47,583 bases of DNA from Phycisphaerae bacterium (GTDB lineage: Bacteria > Planctomycetota > Phycisphaerae > Phycisphaerales > SM1A02), in assembly GCA_002709295.1 (NCBI GenBank), contig PAQL01000033.1:1-47583 (forward strand), in the 5' to 3' direction. The notes below the pieces were generated by a model. It was not told where the DNA came from. It did not search any database and saw nothing but the letters and a program-made list of their open reading frames with translations. Position numbers and translations under genes: made by a program. Of the stretch, positions 26,380 to 35,324 are shown piece by piece; position 1 is the first letter of the stretch, and each line of letters opens with the position of its first letter.

Positions 26380-27912
26380 TCAGCTCCCCGACGGCTCCGC
26401 CAGCCAGCCCGCGATGCGATGGGCCACCATCAGCACCGTGAGGTGGATGTTTCCAGTGGGGATGGTGGGCAGGAGGCTGGCATCAGCGATGGTCAGCCCC
26501 GACACTCCCCGCACCCGCCCCCGGCCATCGGTGACCGCCATGGGGTCGTCGTCGGTACCCATCGGCGCCGTGCCCGAGGGGTGGTAGCCGGAGTCCGTCA
26601 CGTACGGCAGCCAGCGGTCGATGCCCGCCCGGGTCGACATGCTGCGCGCTGGGGGCCAGATGTGGCTGCCCAGTGCGGCCAGCTTCGACTGCTGGGCCAG
26701 CTCCTGGATCAGCTCCATCGCGATGACCGCCCGCCGCCGGTCTTCGGGATGCTCGTGAAAGCGCGACTGGATCACGGGCTTTTTGCCGAGGGCCACCGAG
26801 GGCCACCGGATCTGCCCGTGTCCTTCGGTCTTTCCGAGCATGGCCATCAAGGACACGGCGCGAATGGTGCGGTGACCGATGGGAACATGAGAGCCCGCCT
26901 GCAGCTGCAGATCGTGCGCCCAGCGCCCTTCGCCCGACGAGCAGCGCAGCACGGTCTGGATGAGGGGCGCTTCGGGGTCGATCTCCAGCCCGTCGCCGGT
27001 GCGGAAGAACATCGCGAAGCCCGGGTGGTCGAGCAGCCGATGGGCGACGCCCGGCAGCACGGTGTGGGCTTCGATACCGAGCCGGTCCAGGTCGTCCTGT
27101 GCACCAATGCCACTGCGCAGCAACAGGGGCGGCGTGTGGATCGCACCGGCAGCCAGCACCACCTCCTCGGCCGTGACCTGCTGCGTCTCACCACCGCGCT
27201 GCAGCTCCACGCCCACCACCCGCTTCCCCGAAAAGCGCAGGCGGACGGCCTGGGTGCCGGGCCAGATGTCGAGGTTGTCCCGCTGCCGCACCGCGGGCTT
27301 GAGCCAGGCCTCCGCAGCGCTGATGCGACGCCCCTCGATCTGGTTCATCGCATGGGGGCCGACCCCCTCGGGCGTCGTCGGGTCGTTGGTGTCGGGACAG
27401 TCCGCAAAGCCCAGCTCGCGGGCCGACTCCACAAAGGCTGCTGACCAGGGAGTCCACGACGAGGACGGGTGTCGGAACAGGGGCAGCGGCCCGTCGGAGC
27501 CGTGGATGTCGGGGCGCTCGGCACCGAATGCAAGATCGGTCTCAATGGCCTTGAATGCCTGCAGGCAGTGCTCCCATGTCCACTCGCTCAGGCCCAGATC
27601 CGTCCACTCATCGATGTCTCGGGGCAGGGCGCGAATGCCGATGCAGGTGTTGACCGCGCTCGAGCCCCCGACCACGCGTCCGCGGGGCAGCGGCAAGCGC
27701 AGGAAGCTTGTCGAGGGCTTGTGCTTGAAGCCCCAGTCGTGGTGCTTGATCGAGTTGCGGGTGCCGTCTGCGAGGTCAGCGGGGATCTCACCCGTCGGGT
27801 AGTCCGGACCCGCATCGACCAACAGCACTGAGCGGTCTGCATCCTCAGACAAGCGCGCGGCCACGATGCAGCCAGCCGAGCCGGCGCCGATGACGATGGT
27901 GTGCACATGCAT
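26380..27912 (-). CDS. GMC-family FAD-dependent oxidoreductase
   Basis: 510 residues, usual for the family (choline dehydrogenase, glucose oxidase and relatives). The FAD dinucleotide fold is at the N-terminus (IVIGAGSAGC, residues 6-15), with the GMC signature RGRVVGGSSAVN near residue 85. The C-terminal catalytic pair is visible: H444 in GYHPSGTAPMG and H490 in GNIHLTVL. The enzyme oxidises an alcohol and passes electrons to oxygen or another acceptor; the substrate cannot be told. The ATG at 27912 starts right at the FAD fold; the longer frame upstream lacks support. It lies 126 bp downstream of the NOX-like gene on the same strand. Confidence 0.92.
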   Translation of the reverse strand: MHVHTIVIGAGSAGCIVAARLSEDADRSVLLVDAGPDYPTGEIPADLADGTRNSIKHHDWGFKHKPSTSFLRLPLPRGRVVGGSSAVNTCIGIRALPRDIDEWTDLGLSEWTWEHCLQAFKAIETDLAFGAERPDIHGSDGPLPLFRHPSSSWTPWSAAFVESARELGFADCPDTNDPTTPEGVGPHAMNQIEGRRISAAEAWLKPAVRQRDNLDIWPGTQAVRLRFSGKRVVGVELQRGGETQQVTAEEVVLAAGAIHTPPLLLRSGIGAQDDLDRLGIEAHTVLPGVAHRLLDHPGFAMFFRTGDGLEIDPEAPLIQTVLRCSSGEGRWAHDLQLQAGSHVPIGHRTIRAVSLMAMLGKTEGHGQIRWPSVALGKKPVIQSRFHEHPEDRRRAVIAMELIQELAQQSKLAALGSHIWPPARSMSTRAGIDRWLPYVTDSGYHPSGTAPMGTDDDPMAVTDGRGRVRGVSGLTIADASLLPTIPTGNIHLTVLMVAHRIAGWLAEPSGS

Positions 27913-28038
27913 GCCTTCAGCAAGCCAGAAAACGACGCGAGTTGCCACCGATCCGACCGGCTCGCACCCGGGCCTGACATCTCCCTTCGGCACTCGGATC
28001 CCCTCGCCGTCGGCACAGACCCGCATGCACGCCCCGCG

Positions 28039-30003
28039 TCAAAAGCGCTCCATGTGGAAGCCAAAGCCGCTGTCGAAGGCCTGCTGGCGGAGCGCCCGAC
28101 CCAATGCCAACGGCCCGCAGAAGTAGACGTCGACGGACTCTCCCTGGTGCTCTGTGCGCCAGTCCGCGAACAGAGCCTCCCAGTCTGGCCGCCCCAGGGT
28201 GGTGCGGTGGCCCAGTCCGGTCAGCAGGTCGCGGCCGGTCTGCTCGTGGTGGAACAGCATGGCGATGTCGAGCATCGAGACGCGGTCACTGTCCTTCACC
28301 CCGGTGAGGTAGATGCCAATGTCGAGAAAGCCGTCCGCATTGTCGGACTCAAGGGCGACAAGCAGATCGGTGAACCACTCGAAGGCCCGGTGAGTGCGGT
28401 TGAGCCACAAGAAGTGGACCCGCTTGAGCGGCATCGTCGACTTGCCCACGCCCTGTCGCTGCGCGTGCATGCTCTGGAGGATGGAGATGAAGGGAGTCAC
28501 GCCGATTCCAGCACCGATCAAGACGACATTGGTGGACGCGTAGATGTGTGCACTGGGGGTGCCATAGGGCCCATCCAGACACACCAGCGCCGGCTCATCG
28601 GGCTGCCCGGCCTCAGACTGGGCGAGCTCATGCAGCCGGCGGGTCCAGTTGCCACGGCTGCGAATGTGCAGCTCGACGGTGTCCTGGTTTTCGGGACAGG
28701 AGGTGATGGTGAAGGGGTGCCACTCATGCCGCGCAAGACGGGGATCACGCACGAAGAGGTAGTCGCCCGCGCTGTAGGTCAGCTCCTTGGGACGCGCGAT
28801 GGTCAGGCGGGTGACCCCCGAGGAGAGGGCCATGGTGGAGACCACCGGAACCTCGGGATTGCGCCGACGGTGGCGAACGATGGTCTCGACCAGGAACATC
28901 GCGCCGGGCACCAGCATCCACTTCCAGAACACCGGGCTGTGAAACAGCATGAGGCCGAACCAGGCCACAAAGAGCAGGTGCGACAGGAAGAACACCTCGA
29001 AGGCGCCTCGGCTCCGCACGAAGTCCAGCGCGCAGACCCACATCACCATGAAGCAGCCCAGCAGCAGCAGCCCGGTGATGCCGGCCTGCGTGGTCGTGAG
29101 CGAGGCCATCAGCGCCTGCGACAGGGTGCTGTAGTTGTGCAGGTGTGCCCCGGTGTGCACCAGACCCAGGCCAAAGAGCACATGTCCCAGCAAGCGGTGC
29201 AGAGACAGGTTCTGGTCGACTGGCAGCAGGTGTCTCAGCCGGGTGTTGCGGATCCAGGACACAAAGTGCCGCATCACCGGAAGCAGGATCAGCGCCCCGT
29301 TGAAGTGAATGCAGGCGGCACTGCCGCGCGCGATCTGGATGCTCAGGTTGGACCCGAGGGCGGCGTAGTGTGACGCCGCCTGCCAGAACAGCAGCCCATT
29401 GACGAGCAGGTAGACCAAGCCGACCACCAGCAGGAGCGGATGGTTGTTGATGACCGGCCGCAGCCGCTCCAAGGTGGAGATGCCCGACGAAGGCGTGCTG
29501 CCCGCTCGCCGAGGCTGCAGACAGGTGATTGCCGTCCGGGCCATCTGGTCGCGCAGCGCGGGGTAGGGCGCGAGCACCGACGCGAGCTCATCAAGGGTGA
29601 TCACACCGTTCTGGTCGCGATCGCAACGAGAGAAGAGGGTGTGGCTGAGCTGCTCGAGCTCGCGGGTCGTCAGCATCACCTTGTAGCCCCGCAGGCTGTC
29701 GGTGAGGATCTCCTGCACCTCCGCTTCCTGAAGAGTCCCGTTGCCATCGAGATCATGCAGGTCGAAGGCCCGGCGGAGCAGCGCATGCTCGCTGCAGGTC
29801 AGCAGCTCCTCGATCCGCGCCAGGAGTGCGTCGCGCTGAGCGTGCTGACCACCGTCGAGGCTCACCGAGCGCAGCACCCGCTGGGCAATCGGGTGGGTGG
29901 TGTCCACCACGCCCTCAAGCGCCGACAGCGGCAGCTCTGAGGCCGCATCACGCAGGCGTGCCGCCACCTCTTCGAGGAAGGCTGTGTCGGATGGACGTCT
30001 CAT
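28039..30003 (-). CDS. NOX5-like calcium-regulated NADPH oxidase
   Basis: 654 residues. Two canonical EF-hands lie at 84-95 (DLDGNGTLQEAE) and 128-139 (DRDQNGVITLDE). About six membrane helices follow (about 188-375). The heme ligands have exact NOX spacing: H269 and H283 in one helix, H342 and H355 in another. The dehydrogenase part has an FAD motif HPFTI (429-433), an NADPH loop GAGIGVTPF, and a C-terminal Phe after ER, as in eukaryotic NOX. It would pass electrons from NADPH across the membrane to O2, making superoxide under calcium control. EF-hand NOX proteins are known in cyanobacteria, so this is rare rather than new. The ATG at 30003 has no strong ribosome site. Confidence 0.93.
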   Translation of the reverse strand: MRRPSDTAFLEEVAARLRDAASELPLSALEGVVDTTHPIAQRVLRSVSLDGGQHAQRDALLARIEELLTCSEHALLRRAFDLHDLDGNGTLQEAEVQEILTDSLRGYKVMLTTRELEQLSHTLFSRCDRDQNGVITLDELASVLAPYPALRDQMARTAITCLQPRRAGSTPSSGISTLERLRPVINNHPLLLVVGLVYLLVNGLLFWQAASHYAALGSNLSIQIARGSAACIHFNGALILLPVMRHFVSWIRNTRLRHLLPVDQNLSLHRLLGHVLFGLGLVHTGAHLHNYSTLSQALMASLTTTQAGITGLLLLGCFMVMWVCALDFVRSRGAFEVFFLSHLLFVAWFGLMLFHSPVFWKWMLVPGAMFLVETIVRHRRRNPEVPVVSTMALSSGVTRLTIARPKELTYSAGDYLFVRDPRLARHEWHPFTITSCPENQDTVELHIRSRGNWTRRLHELAQSEAGQPDEPALVCLDGPYGTPSAHIYASTNVVLIGAGIGVTPFISILQSMHAQRQGVGKSTMPLKRVHFLWLNRTHRAFEWFTDLLVALESDNADGFLDIGIYLTGVKDSDRVSMLDIAMLFHHEQTGRDLLTGLGHRTTLGRPDWEALFADWRTEHQGESVDVYFCGPLALGRALRQQAFDSGFGFHMERF

Positions 30004-30196
30004 GTCGAGCGCAGAACCCCTGCAAGAACACGCATCTGCAGCGCATCAGCTGCCGTTGTAGCAGAGGCGATGCGTGCCTGGCTGCTCCTCTGTCATCGCC
30101 CTGGTCAGACATGGGCAGCCAGACCCGCCCGCGTGGCCTTCCCTTCTTCCCGATTCGCACGGGACCCGCCCCCACAGCACAGCACCCACGGCTGCA

Positions 30197-31270
30197 TCAG
30201 GCCTCGGTCACGGAAAAGCGGTACTCGGTGAAGGAGGTCCACCGCTCGCCCGGCCGCAGGAGCGTGGACGGAAAGTGCGGCATGTTGGGCGAGTCGGGAA
30301 AGTGCTGCGTCTCCAGACACAGGCCCGCGTAGGGGCCGTAGGTGGCGCCGTCCTTCGAGGGCAGGTCGTCCGACAGGAAGTTCGAGCCATACACCTGGAT
30401 TCCCGGCTGGTCGGTGTAGACATCCATCCGTCGCCCGGACTCGGGATCGACCACGGAGGCCGCCGGAGCACGCCGGTCTCGTCCCGGGCGCAGCACGAAG
30501 TTGTGGTCGAGGCCACGACGCAGAACCATCTGAGGGTGCGCATCGCGAAAGACAGGCCCGAGCGGTCTGCGCGCCCGGAGGTCGAAGGCGGAGCCCGCCA
30601 CTGCACACAGCTCACCGGTGGGTGTCAGGGTGTCAGGACGCACGGGCAAGAAAGCATCCGCATCCACCTGCAGCTGGTGTCGACCGAGGCGCTCCGGACC
30701 CGCAGCATGACCCGCCAGGTTGAAGTAGGGGTGTGCGGTCAGGTTGACCACCGTGGGACGGTCTGTCACCGCCTCGTAGGCGTAGCGAAGTCCGCCTTCG
30801 GGCGTGAGTGAGATGCGGACGGTCAGCTCCAGCCGCCCGGGGTAGCCCATCTCGCCATCTGGGCTCTCGCGGGTCAGCACGAGCTGGCCATCCTCCACCT
30901 GCACCTCAAAGGGCTGCCAGGAGAAGCCGGCACGGCCGCCGTGAAGCTGCGCATTTTCTTCATTGCGGGGCAGCTGGTATTCTCGGCCATCGATCTCGAG
31001 CCGTCCATGGGCGATGCGATTGGCGAAGCGCCCCACCAGCGCTCCAAAGCAGGCGGGGTTGCCATCAGTGTAGTGGCCGGGCGTCGACAGCCCGAGAACC
31101 ACGTCGTCGCAGGCACCGGCTCGCCCCGGCACCCACAGTGCGTCAAGGACCCCGCCAAGGCTGAGCACCCGGGCCCGCAAGCCGGCTCGCCCATCCGCCC
31201 GGCTGAGTGTGTAGGCCGTCAGCCCCCCCCAGCGCTGGGCCTCTACGCGGGTGATGGCATCAGAGCGCAT
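30197..31270 (-). CDS. galM: Aldose 1-epimerase
   Basis: 357 residues, normal length. It interconverts alpha and beta anomers of aldoses such as galactose. The family residues are in place: RFANRI, H110 in LHGG, catalytic acid H180 in LTAHPYFNLAG, and catalytic base E320 in GLCLETQHFPDSPN. There is no signal peptide, so it is cytosolic. The ATG at 31270 has a weak ribosome site. It is alone: no galactose genes adjoin it. A 193-bp gene-free stretch separates it from the NOX-like gene start. Confidence 0.94.
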   Translation of the reverse strand: MRSDAITRVEAQRWGGLTAYTLSRADGRAGLRARVLSLGGVLDALWVPGRAGACDDVVLGLSTPGHYTDGNPACFGALVGRFANRIAHGRLEIDGREYQLPRNEENAQLHGGRAGFSWQPFEVQVEDGQLVLTRESPDGEMGYPGRLELTVRISLTPEGGLRYAYEAVTDRPTVVNLTAHPYFNLAGHAAGPERLGRHQLQVDADAFLPVRPDTLTPTGELCAVAGSAFDLRARRPLGPVFRDAHPQMVLRRGLDHNFVLRPGRDRRAPAASVVDPESGRRMDVYTDQPGIQVYGSNFLSDDLPSKDGATYGPYAGLCLETQHFPDSPNMPHFPSTLLRPGERWTSFTEYRFSVTEA

Positions 31271-31442
31271 CGGGCACCGCCACCGTCGTGCCCCACGACC
31301 AACAGCGCGCTTCGACGTCTTCTCGAGCCGTCAACCCACAGCTGCTGATGCCGAGCAGAACCGGACCCAGTGGGAAGGCAAGTCGCCAGTTCATTCAACT
31401 CCCCAGTCGACGCCAGCCGTCCTAACCCGTCCACCACCACCT

Positions 31443-32225
31443 TCAGCCGCCCGCAGACCAGGGCAAGGAAGCTCGCAGGGCCGGTCCCAGTGCCAGGAGC
31501 TCCAAGGTGAAGGCCAGGATGAGGTGCATCCCGATGCCATCCACGATCGAGCGGCTTCGAAACGCCAAGATACCGAGCATCAGGCCAAAGCCCACCGAAC
31601 CGATCGTCTCCAGAGGCGGCTTGGAAAAGTGGAGCATGGCATAGGGCAGCAACATCACAGCGAGGCCCCAGATGCCGAGGATGCGACGCGGGACCAGCAG
31701 CAGAAAGCCCCGAAAGAACAGCTCCAACCCGACGAACTGCAGGCCATAGGCCAGCAACCAGACCGTCATGCTCATGGGGTCGGCCATGTTGCCGCGCGCC
31801 ATCGGGTAGGTCGAACGAAAGCCAGGCAGGGTCGAGAGCATCGTCAGCAACGGCACAGCACACAGCGCGAACACCACCCACAGCCGCACTGCGGAGCGCA
31901 CGCGGGTGGGGGTGAGACCCAGGGATCTGCGCACATCCGGCACGAACAGGCGGCAATAGATGAGCGGTGGCACGGTGTAGACCACCGCCACCAGTCCGGC
32001 CCAGAACGTCCGACGCGGGTCCGCCAGCACGCCCGGCGGCATGCTCCGGCTGAGGATCCCCGCGAGCCGTGGCACACCGTAGTGGTTGGTCGCCACGACC
32101 ACCGTGGCCACTGCAACCATCCCCAGGATGAAGCAGAGGTCGCGCACAGACGGGGTCGGCTCCGGGCCGTTGTCGGCGAGCAGGGCGCGGAGCTCAGTGC
32201 GGAGGCGAGCGAGCAGCGGTTCCAT
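31443..32225 (-). CDS. CPBP-family (CAAX/Abi) intramembrane metalloprotease
   Basis: 260 residues with about seven hydrophobic helices. The family motifs are partly present: GLELFFRG, where a single Glu precedes the Arg instead of the usual EExxxR, then YAMLHFSKP with the conserved His, and GIGMHLILAF with a further His. Members cleave substrates within the membrane or have lost activity; the first-motif change makes activity uncertain. Two starts are possible: ATG 32225, used here, and an in-frame ATG about 40 bp upstream. Confidence 0.8.
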   Translation of the reverse strand: MEPLLARLRTELRALLADNGPEPTPSVRDLCFILGMVAVATVVVATNHYGVPRLAGILSRSMPPGVLADPRRTFWAGLVAVVYTVPPLIYCRLFVPDVRRSLGLTPTRVRSAVRLWVVFALCAVPLLTMLSTLPGFRSTYPMARGNMADPMSMTVWLLAYGLQFVGLELFFRGFLLLVPRRILGIWGLAVMLLPYAMLHFSKPPLETIGSVGFGLMLGILAFRSRSIVDGIGMHLILAFTLELLALGPALRASLPWSAGG

Positions 32226-32372
32226 CGGGGGCGGCGTAGTCGATTGGAGGCACTTCAGCGACATCGCCTTCCGCACCACGCCAGCTCACAGCAGGGTAGT
32301 GGAGACGATGCGGCCGCTGCACCCACCCGGCCTGCTTGAGACGCTCAAGCGGGCTCAACCGAGGCGAAGCCC

Positions 32373-32837
32373 TTGCGTCAGACCCCATCCCCGCACCAAG
32401 CCCGCAAGCTGTGGTGGGATGCCATCGGCATCGCTCTGGGAGCCCTCCTCTGCGAAGTCCTGGCCGGACTGGGCGACTGGGTGGTGACGGGCTCGGTGGG
32501 CATGGGGGTACCGCTGCTCGCCATGGTGGTGGGAATCACCACCGGCCTGAGCCTCCATGCCCGCCGCAAGCCGACATGGCTCACCCGGGCGTCGCTGCGC
32601 CAGCTCGCCCTGCGGGTCGCTGCGGTGCACGCCGTGGCCGCGGCAGCTCTGTGGGGCGCATCGGCCACCACCACTGGGCCTGGCCTGGCCATCGGAGCCG
32701 TCGCCATCGGCTTGATCACCGGGCTGTCCGCCATGGTGGTGACCATGTGTACCGGCGATGGTGTCGCGATGGTCTTCAGCCCGTTCGCCGAGGCTCCGTC
32801 CGATGACGGCCCGACGGGTCCCTGGCGCCGAAGATGA
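32373..32837 (+). CDS. Small multi-pass membrane protein
   Basis: 154 residues with four predicted hydrophobic helices (IGIALGALLCEVLAGL, GVPLLAMVVGITTG, LRVAAVHAVAAAALW, GLAIGAVAIGLITGLSAMVV) and a short charged C-terminus. Family unknown. The start is a TTG at 32373; no ATG precedes the first helix, and the ribosome site is weak, so the N-terminus is uncertain. It converges on bioB with a 22-bp gap. Confidence 0.6.
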   Translation: MRQTPSPHQARKLWWDAIGIALGALLCEVLAGLGDWVVTGSVGMGVPLLAMVVGITTGLSLHARRKPTWLTRASLRQLALRVAAVHAVAAAALWGASATTTGPGLAIGAVAIGLITGLSAMVVTMCTGDGVAMVFSPFAEAPSDDGPTGPWRRR

Positions 32838-32859
32838 GCGCTCTGTGGTGTGCGGGCCC

Positions 32860-34032
32860 TTAGTCCCGTTGTCCAGCTCCCCTCAGGCGACGGGTCCGGC
32901 GAACGGCCTGGCGCCGCGCGATGTCGATGAAGCCCCCGACCGTCTCCGCCAGCAGACCGTCGACCGCTGAACGAGCCGGGGAAGTGGAGGGTGACGGACC
33001 GCAGCCGCTGCTGGGGTCACAGCACGCCCCTTCATCCACAGCCAGCTCGGCAAGCGGTGCCTCGACAGCCTCCGTCGGCTTGGCGGGGCAGGCGTGGGGC
33101 TCTGCGTGAAGCCCCAGCTTGGCGAAGAGCATGGCATCGCGGTTACCGGGATTGTCTGTGGTCAGGAGCTTTTCGCCACAGAAGATGGAGTTCGCGCCCG
33201 CGAAGAAGCACAGCGACTGCAGCTCATCGGTCATCTGCTGGCGACCTGCCGACAGGCGCACATGGCTGGTGGGCATCAGGATTCTGGCGACCGCAATGGT
33301 GCGAACAAACTCGATGGGATCGAGCGCCGGGGTGTCGGACAGGGGGGTGCCCGGCACCTTCACGAGCATGTTGATGGGCACACTCTCAGGCGGCGTGGGC
33401 AGGTTGGCCAGCTCCACAAGCAGGCCCACGCGGTGCTTGCGCTCTTCGCCCAGCCCCACGATGCCACCACAGCAGACCTTCATGCCCGCCTGCCGCACCG
33501 CCCGGAGCGTGTCGAGACGATCCGCATAGGTGCGGGTGGTGATGATCTTGCCGTAGTGCTCCGGCGCGGTGTCGAGGTTGTGGTTGTAGTAGTCGAGGCC
33601 AGCCTCGGACAGGCGCTGCGCTTGCGTCTCGGAGAGCATCCCTGCCGTGACACAGGTCTCCATGCCGAGCGCCCGCACACCCTTCACCATCTCCACCAAC
33701 TGGTCGACGTCCTTGTCGCGCGGACTGCGCCACGCTGCCCCCATGCAGTAGCGGGTGGCTCCCCCCTCCTTTGCGGCCCGTGCCTTCTCCAGCACGGACT
33801 CGACCGCCATCAGTCGCTCGCGCTCAAGACCGGTCTTGTAGCGGGCGGACTGCGGACAGTAGGAGCAGTCTTCGGGGCAGGCGCCGGTCTTGATGGACAG
33901 CAGCTGCGACAGCTGCACGGCGTTGGGGTCGAAGTGCTGCCGGTGCACGGTGGCGGCCTGAAACAGCAGGTCATTGAACGGCAGATCGAACAGGGCAGCC
34001 ACATAGGCGCGGTTGGTTCGAGGTCGATTCAC
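32860..34032 (-). CDS. bioB: Biotin synthase with Cys-rich C-terminal extension
   Basis: 390 residues, about 40 longer than E. coli BioB. This radical-SAM enzyme inserts sulfur into dethiobiotin. The 4Fe-4S site is C52-x3-C56-x2-C59 (CPEDCSYC). [19 protein letters not shown] and RLSAGR match conserved BioB blocks. After the normal end (about residue 320), a tail contains [10 protein letters not shown] and ends Arg-rich. The start is the GTG at 34032, with GGAGG six bases upstream; the longer frame has no support. It is divergent from bioF with a 48-bp shared upstream region. Confidence 0.95.
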   Translation of the reverse strand: MNRPRTNRAYVAALFDLPFNDLLFQAATVHRQHFDPNAVQLSQLLSIKTGACPEDCSYCPQSARYKTGLERERLMAVESVLEKARAAKEGGATRYCMGAAWRSPRDKDVDQLVEMVKGVRALGMETCVTAGMLSETQAQRLSEAGLDYYNHNLDTAPEHYGKIITTRTYADRLDTLRAVRQAGMKVCCGGIVGLGEERKHRVGLLVELANLPTPPESVPINMLVKVPGTPLSDTPALDPIEFVRTIAVARILMPTSHVRLSAGRQQMTDELQSLCFFAGANSIFCGEKLLTTDNPGNRDAMLFAKLGLHAEPHACPAKPTEAVEAPLAELAVDEGACCDPSSGCGPSPSTSPARSAVDGLLAETVGGFIDIARRQAVRRTRRLRGAGQRD

Positions 34033-34080
34033 GGGGCCTCCACTGCTGGCAGCAAACCACGATATCGCGTAGTACGGCAA
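34033..34080. promoter_or_regulatory. Shared divergent promoter region of bioB and bioF
   Basis: Only 48 bp separate the two starts, so promoters must overlap. It contains the 8-bp palindrome cgatatcg in a locally AT-richer stretch. I see neither the classical BirA operator nor a BioR-type box, so the regulator remains open. Confidence 0.4.
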
Positions 34081-35202
34081 ATGCGCTCACTCGACCTGGT
34101 CGCTCGACAGAAGCTCGACATCCTTGAGGCACGCCGCCTCCGTCGCCATCTCCGCAGCACACGTCGCCTGCCCGGCGGCGTCGTAAATCGTGACGGCCAC
34201 GAACTCCTCGACTTCTGCAGCAACGATCTCCTGTCGCTGTCACACGACCCTCAGGTCGTGGCCGCAGCCGTCGATGCCACCCGCACTTTCGGCACTGGCT
34301 CTGGTGCAAGCCGACTGGTCACAGGCAACCACCCCCTGTTGCGCGCGCTCGAGCAGAGCCTCGCACGCCACCACGGCACCGAAGACGCCCTGGTGTTCGG
34401 CAGTGGCTACCTCATGAACGCTGGTGTGGTGCCCAGTCTGGTCGGCAAGGACGACCTCATCCTCATCGACTCGCTCGCCCATGCCTGCCTGTACGCTGGT
34501 GCGCAATTGTCACGCGCGACGGTGGTGCGCTTCAACCACAACGACGCCGCACATGCCGCTGCCGAGCTGGCTGCCCGCCGGGCCGACCATCCCCGATGCA
34601 TGGTGCTCACCGACACGGTCTTTTCCATGGACGGCGACCTCGCGCCGCTGGCCGAGCTTGGCCGGCTGTGCGCAGATCATGATGCTTGGCTGCTCACCGA
34701 TGACGCCCACGGCCTGGGCATCGTCTCCCTCGACAATCCAGCGCCGCTCAAGGGGGGCACCCTGTCGAAGGCTCTGGCGGCCTACGGTGGGTACATCTGC
34801 GGAACAGCCGTCGTCATGGATCTCCTCCGCACACGAGCCCGCACGCTGATCTACAGCACGGGCCTGCCTCCTGGGGTGGTCGCCACGGCCCAGGCCGCGC
34901 TCCAGCGAATCGAAGCCGACCCCGCCTGGTGTGCCCGACCCAACCAGCTGGCCCGCCGCTTTGCAGCCGCCCTCGCGCTCCCCACACCCGCAGCGGGCAT
35001 CGTTCCCCTGATTGTCGGCACCCCGGAGCGGGCACTGGCTGTCAGTGAAGGCCTCCTCGCAGACGGCTTTCTGGTCACGGCAATCCGGCCACCCACAGTC
35101 CCCGAGGGCACAGCCCGCTTGCGGTTCACCTTCCAGGCCGCGCACACCGAGGCCCAGGTCGATGCCCTGACCGAGGCCACCCGCCGAGCCCTCCGCCGCT
35201 GA
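34081..35202 (+). CDS. bioF: 8-amino-7-oxononanoate synthase
   Basis: 373 residues, normal length. This PLP enzyme condenses pimeloyl-thioester with alanine in biotin synthesis. The conserved blocks are all visible: [21 protein letters not shown], the Asp of TDDAHGLG (near 207-208), and the PLP lysine K230 in [13 protein letters not shown]. The ATG at 34081 is chosen because it starts just where the family begins; a longer frame reaching back over bioB is antisense. Paired divergently with bioB; bioA, bioC and bioD are not in the window. Confidence 0.95.
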   Translation: MRSLDLVARQKLDILEARRLRRHLRSTRRLPGGVVNRDGHELLDFCSNDLLSLSHDPQVVAAAVDATRTFGTGSGASRLVTGNHPLLRALEQSLARHHGTEDALVFGSGYLMNAGVVPSLVGKDDLILIDSLAHACLYAGAQLSRATVVRFNHNDAAHAAAELAARRADHPRCMVLTDTVFSMDGDLAPLAELGRLCADHDAWLLTDDAHGLGIVSLDNPAPLKGGTLSKALAAYGGYICGTAVVMDLLRTRARTLIYSTGLPPGVVATAQAALQRIEADPAWCARPNQLARRFAAALALPTPAAGIVPLIVGTPERALAVSEGLLADGFLVTAIRPPTVPEGTARLRFTFQAAHTEAQVDALTEATRRALRR

Positions 35203-35324
35203 TGGCGAGGCACTGGACCAGCACCGCAAGCTGCCCCGGGTCATTGACAATGTGGCCGATGGGATAGGCAGCCGCCTCGAGCGCTGTAGCCCCCCACTGG
35301 CCTGTTCTGACGAGAAAGCCACCG

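Noticed and set aside
27901-29373. 490-codon plus-strand frame
   Set aside because: Antisense to the NOX-like gene, whose heme, FAD and EF-hand motifs are unmistakable.
33094-34080. Long N-terminal extension of bioF
   Set aside because: The frame is open but antisense to bioB; the BioF family begins at the ATG 34081.
34033-34080. BirA operator between bioB and bioF
   Set aside because: No TTGTAAACC/GGTTTACAA-type dyad is present; only an 8-bp palindrome is seen.
35244-35270. TTGACA promoter before the histidine kinase gene
   Set aside because: TTGACA is present at 35244-35249, but no -10-like box lies at 16-18 bp; TAGGCA at 15 bp is too weak to call.
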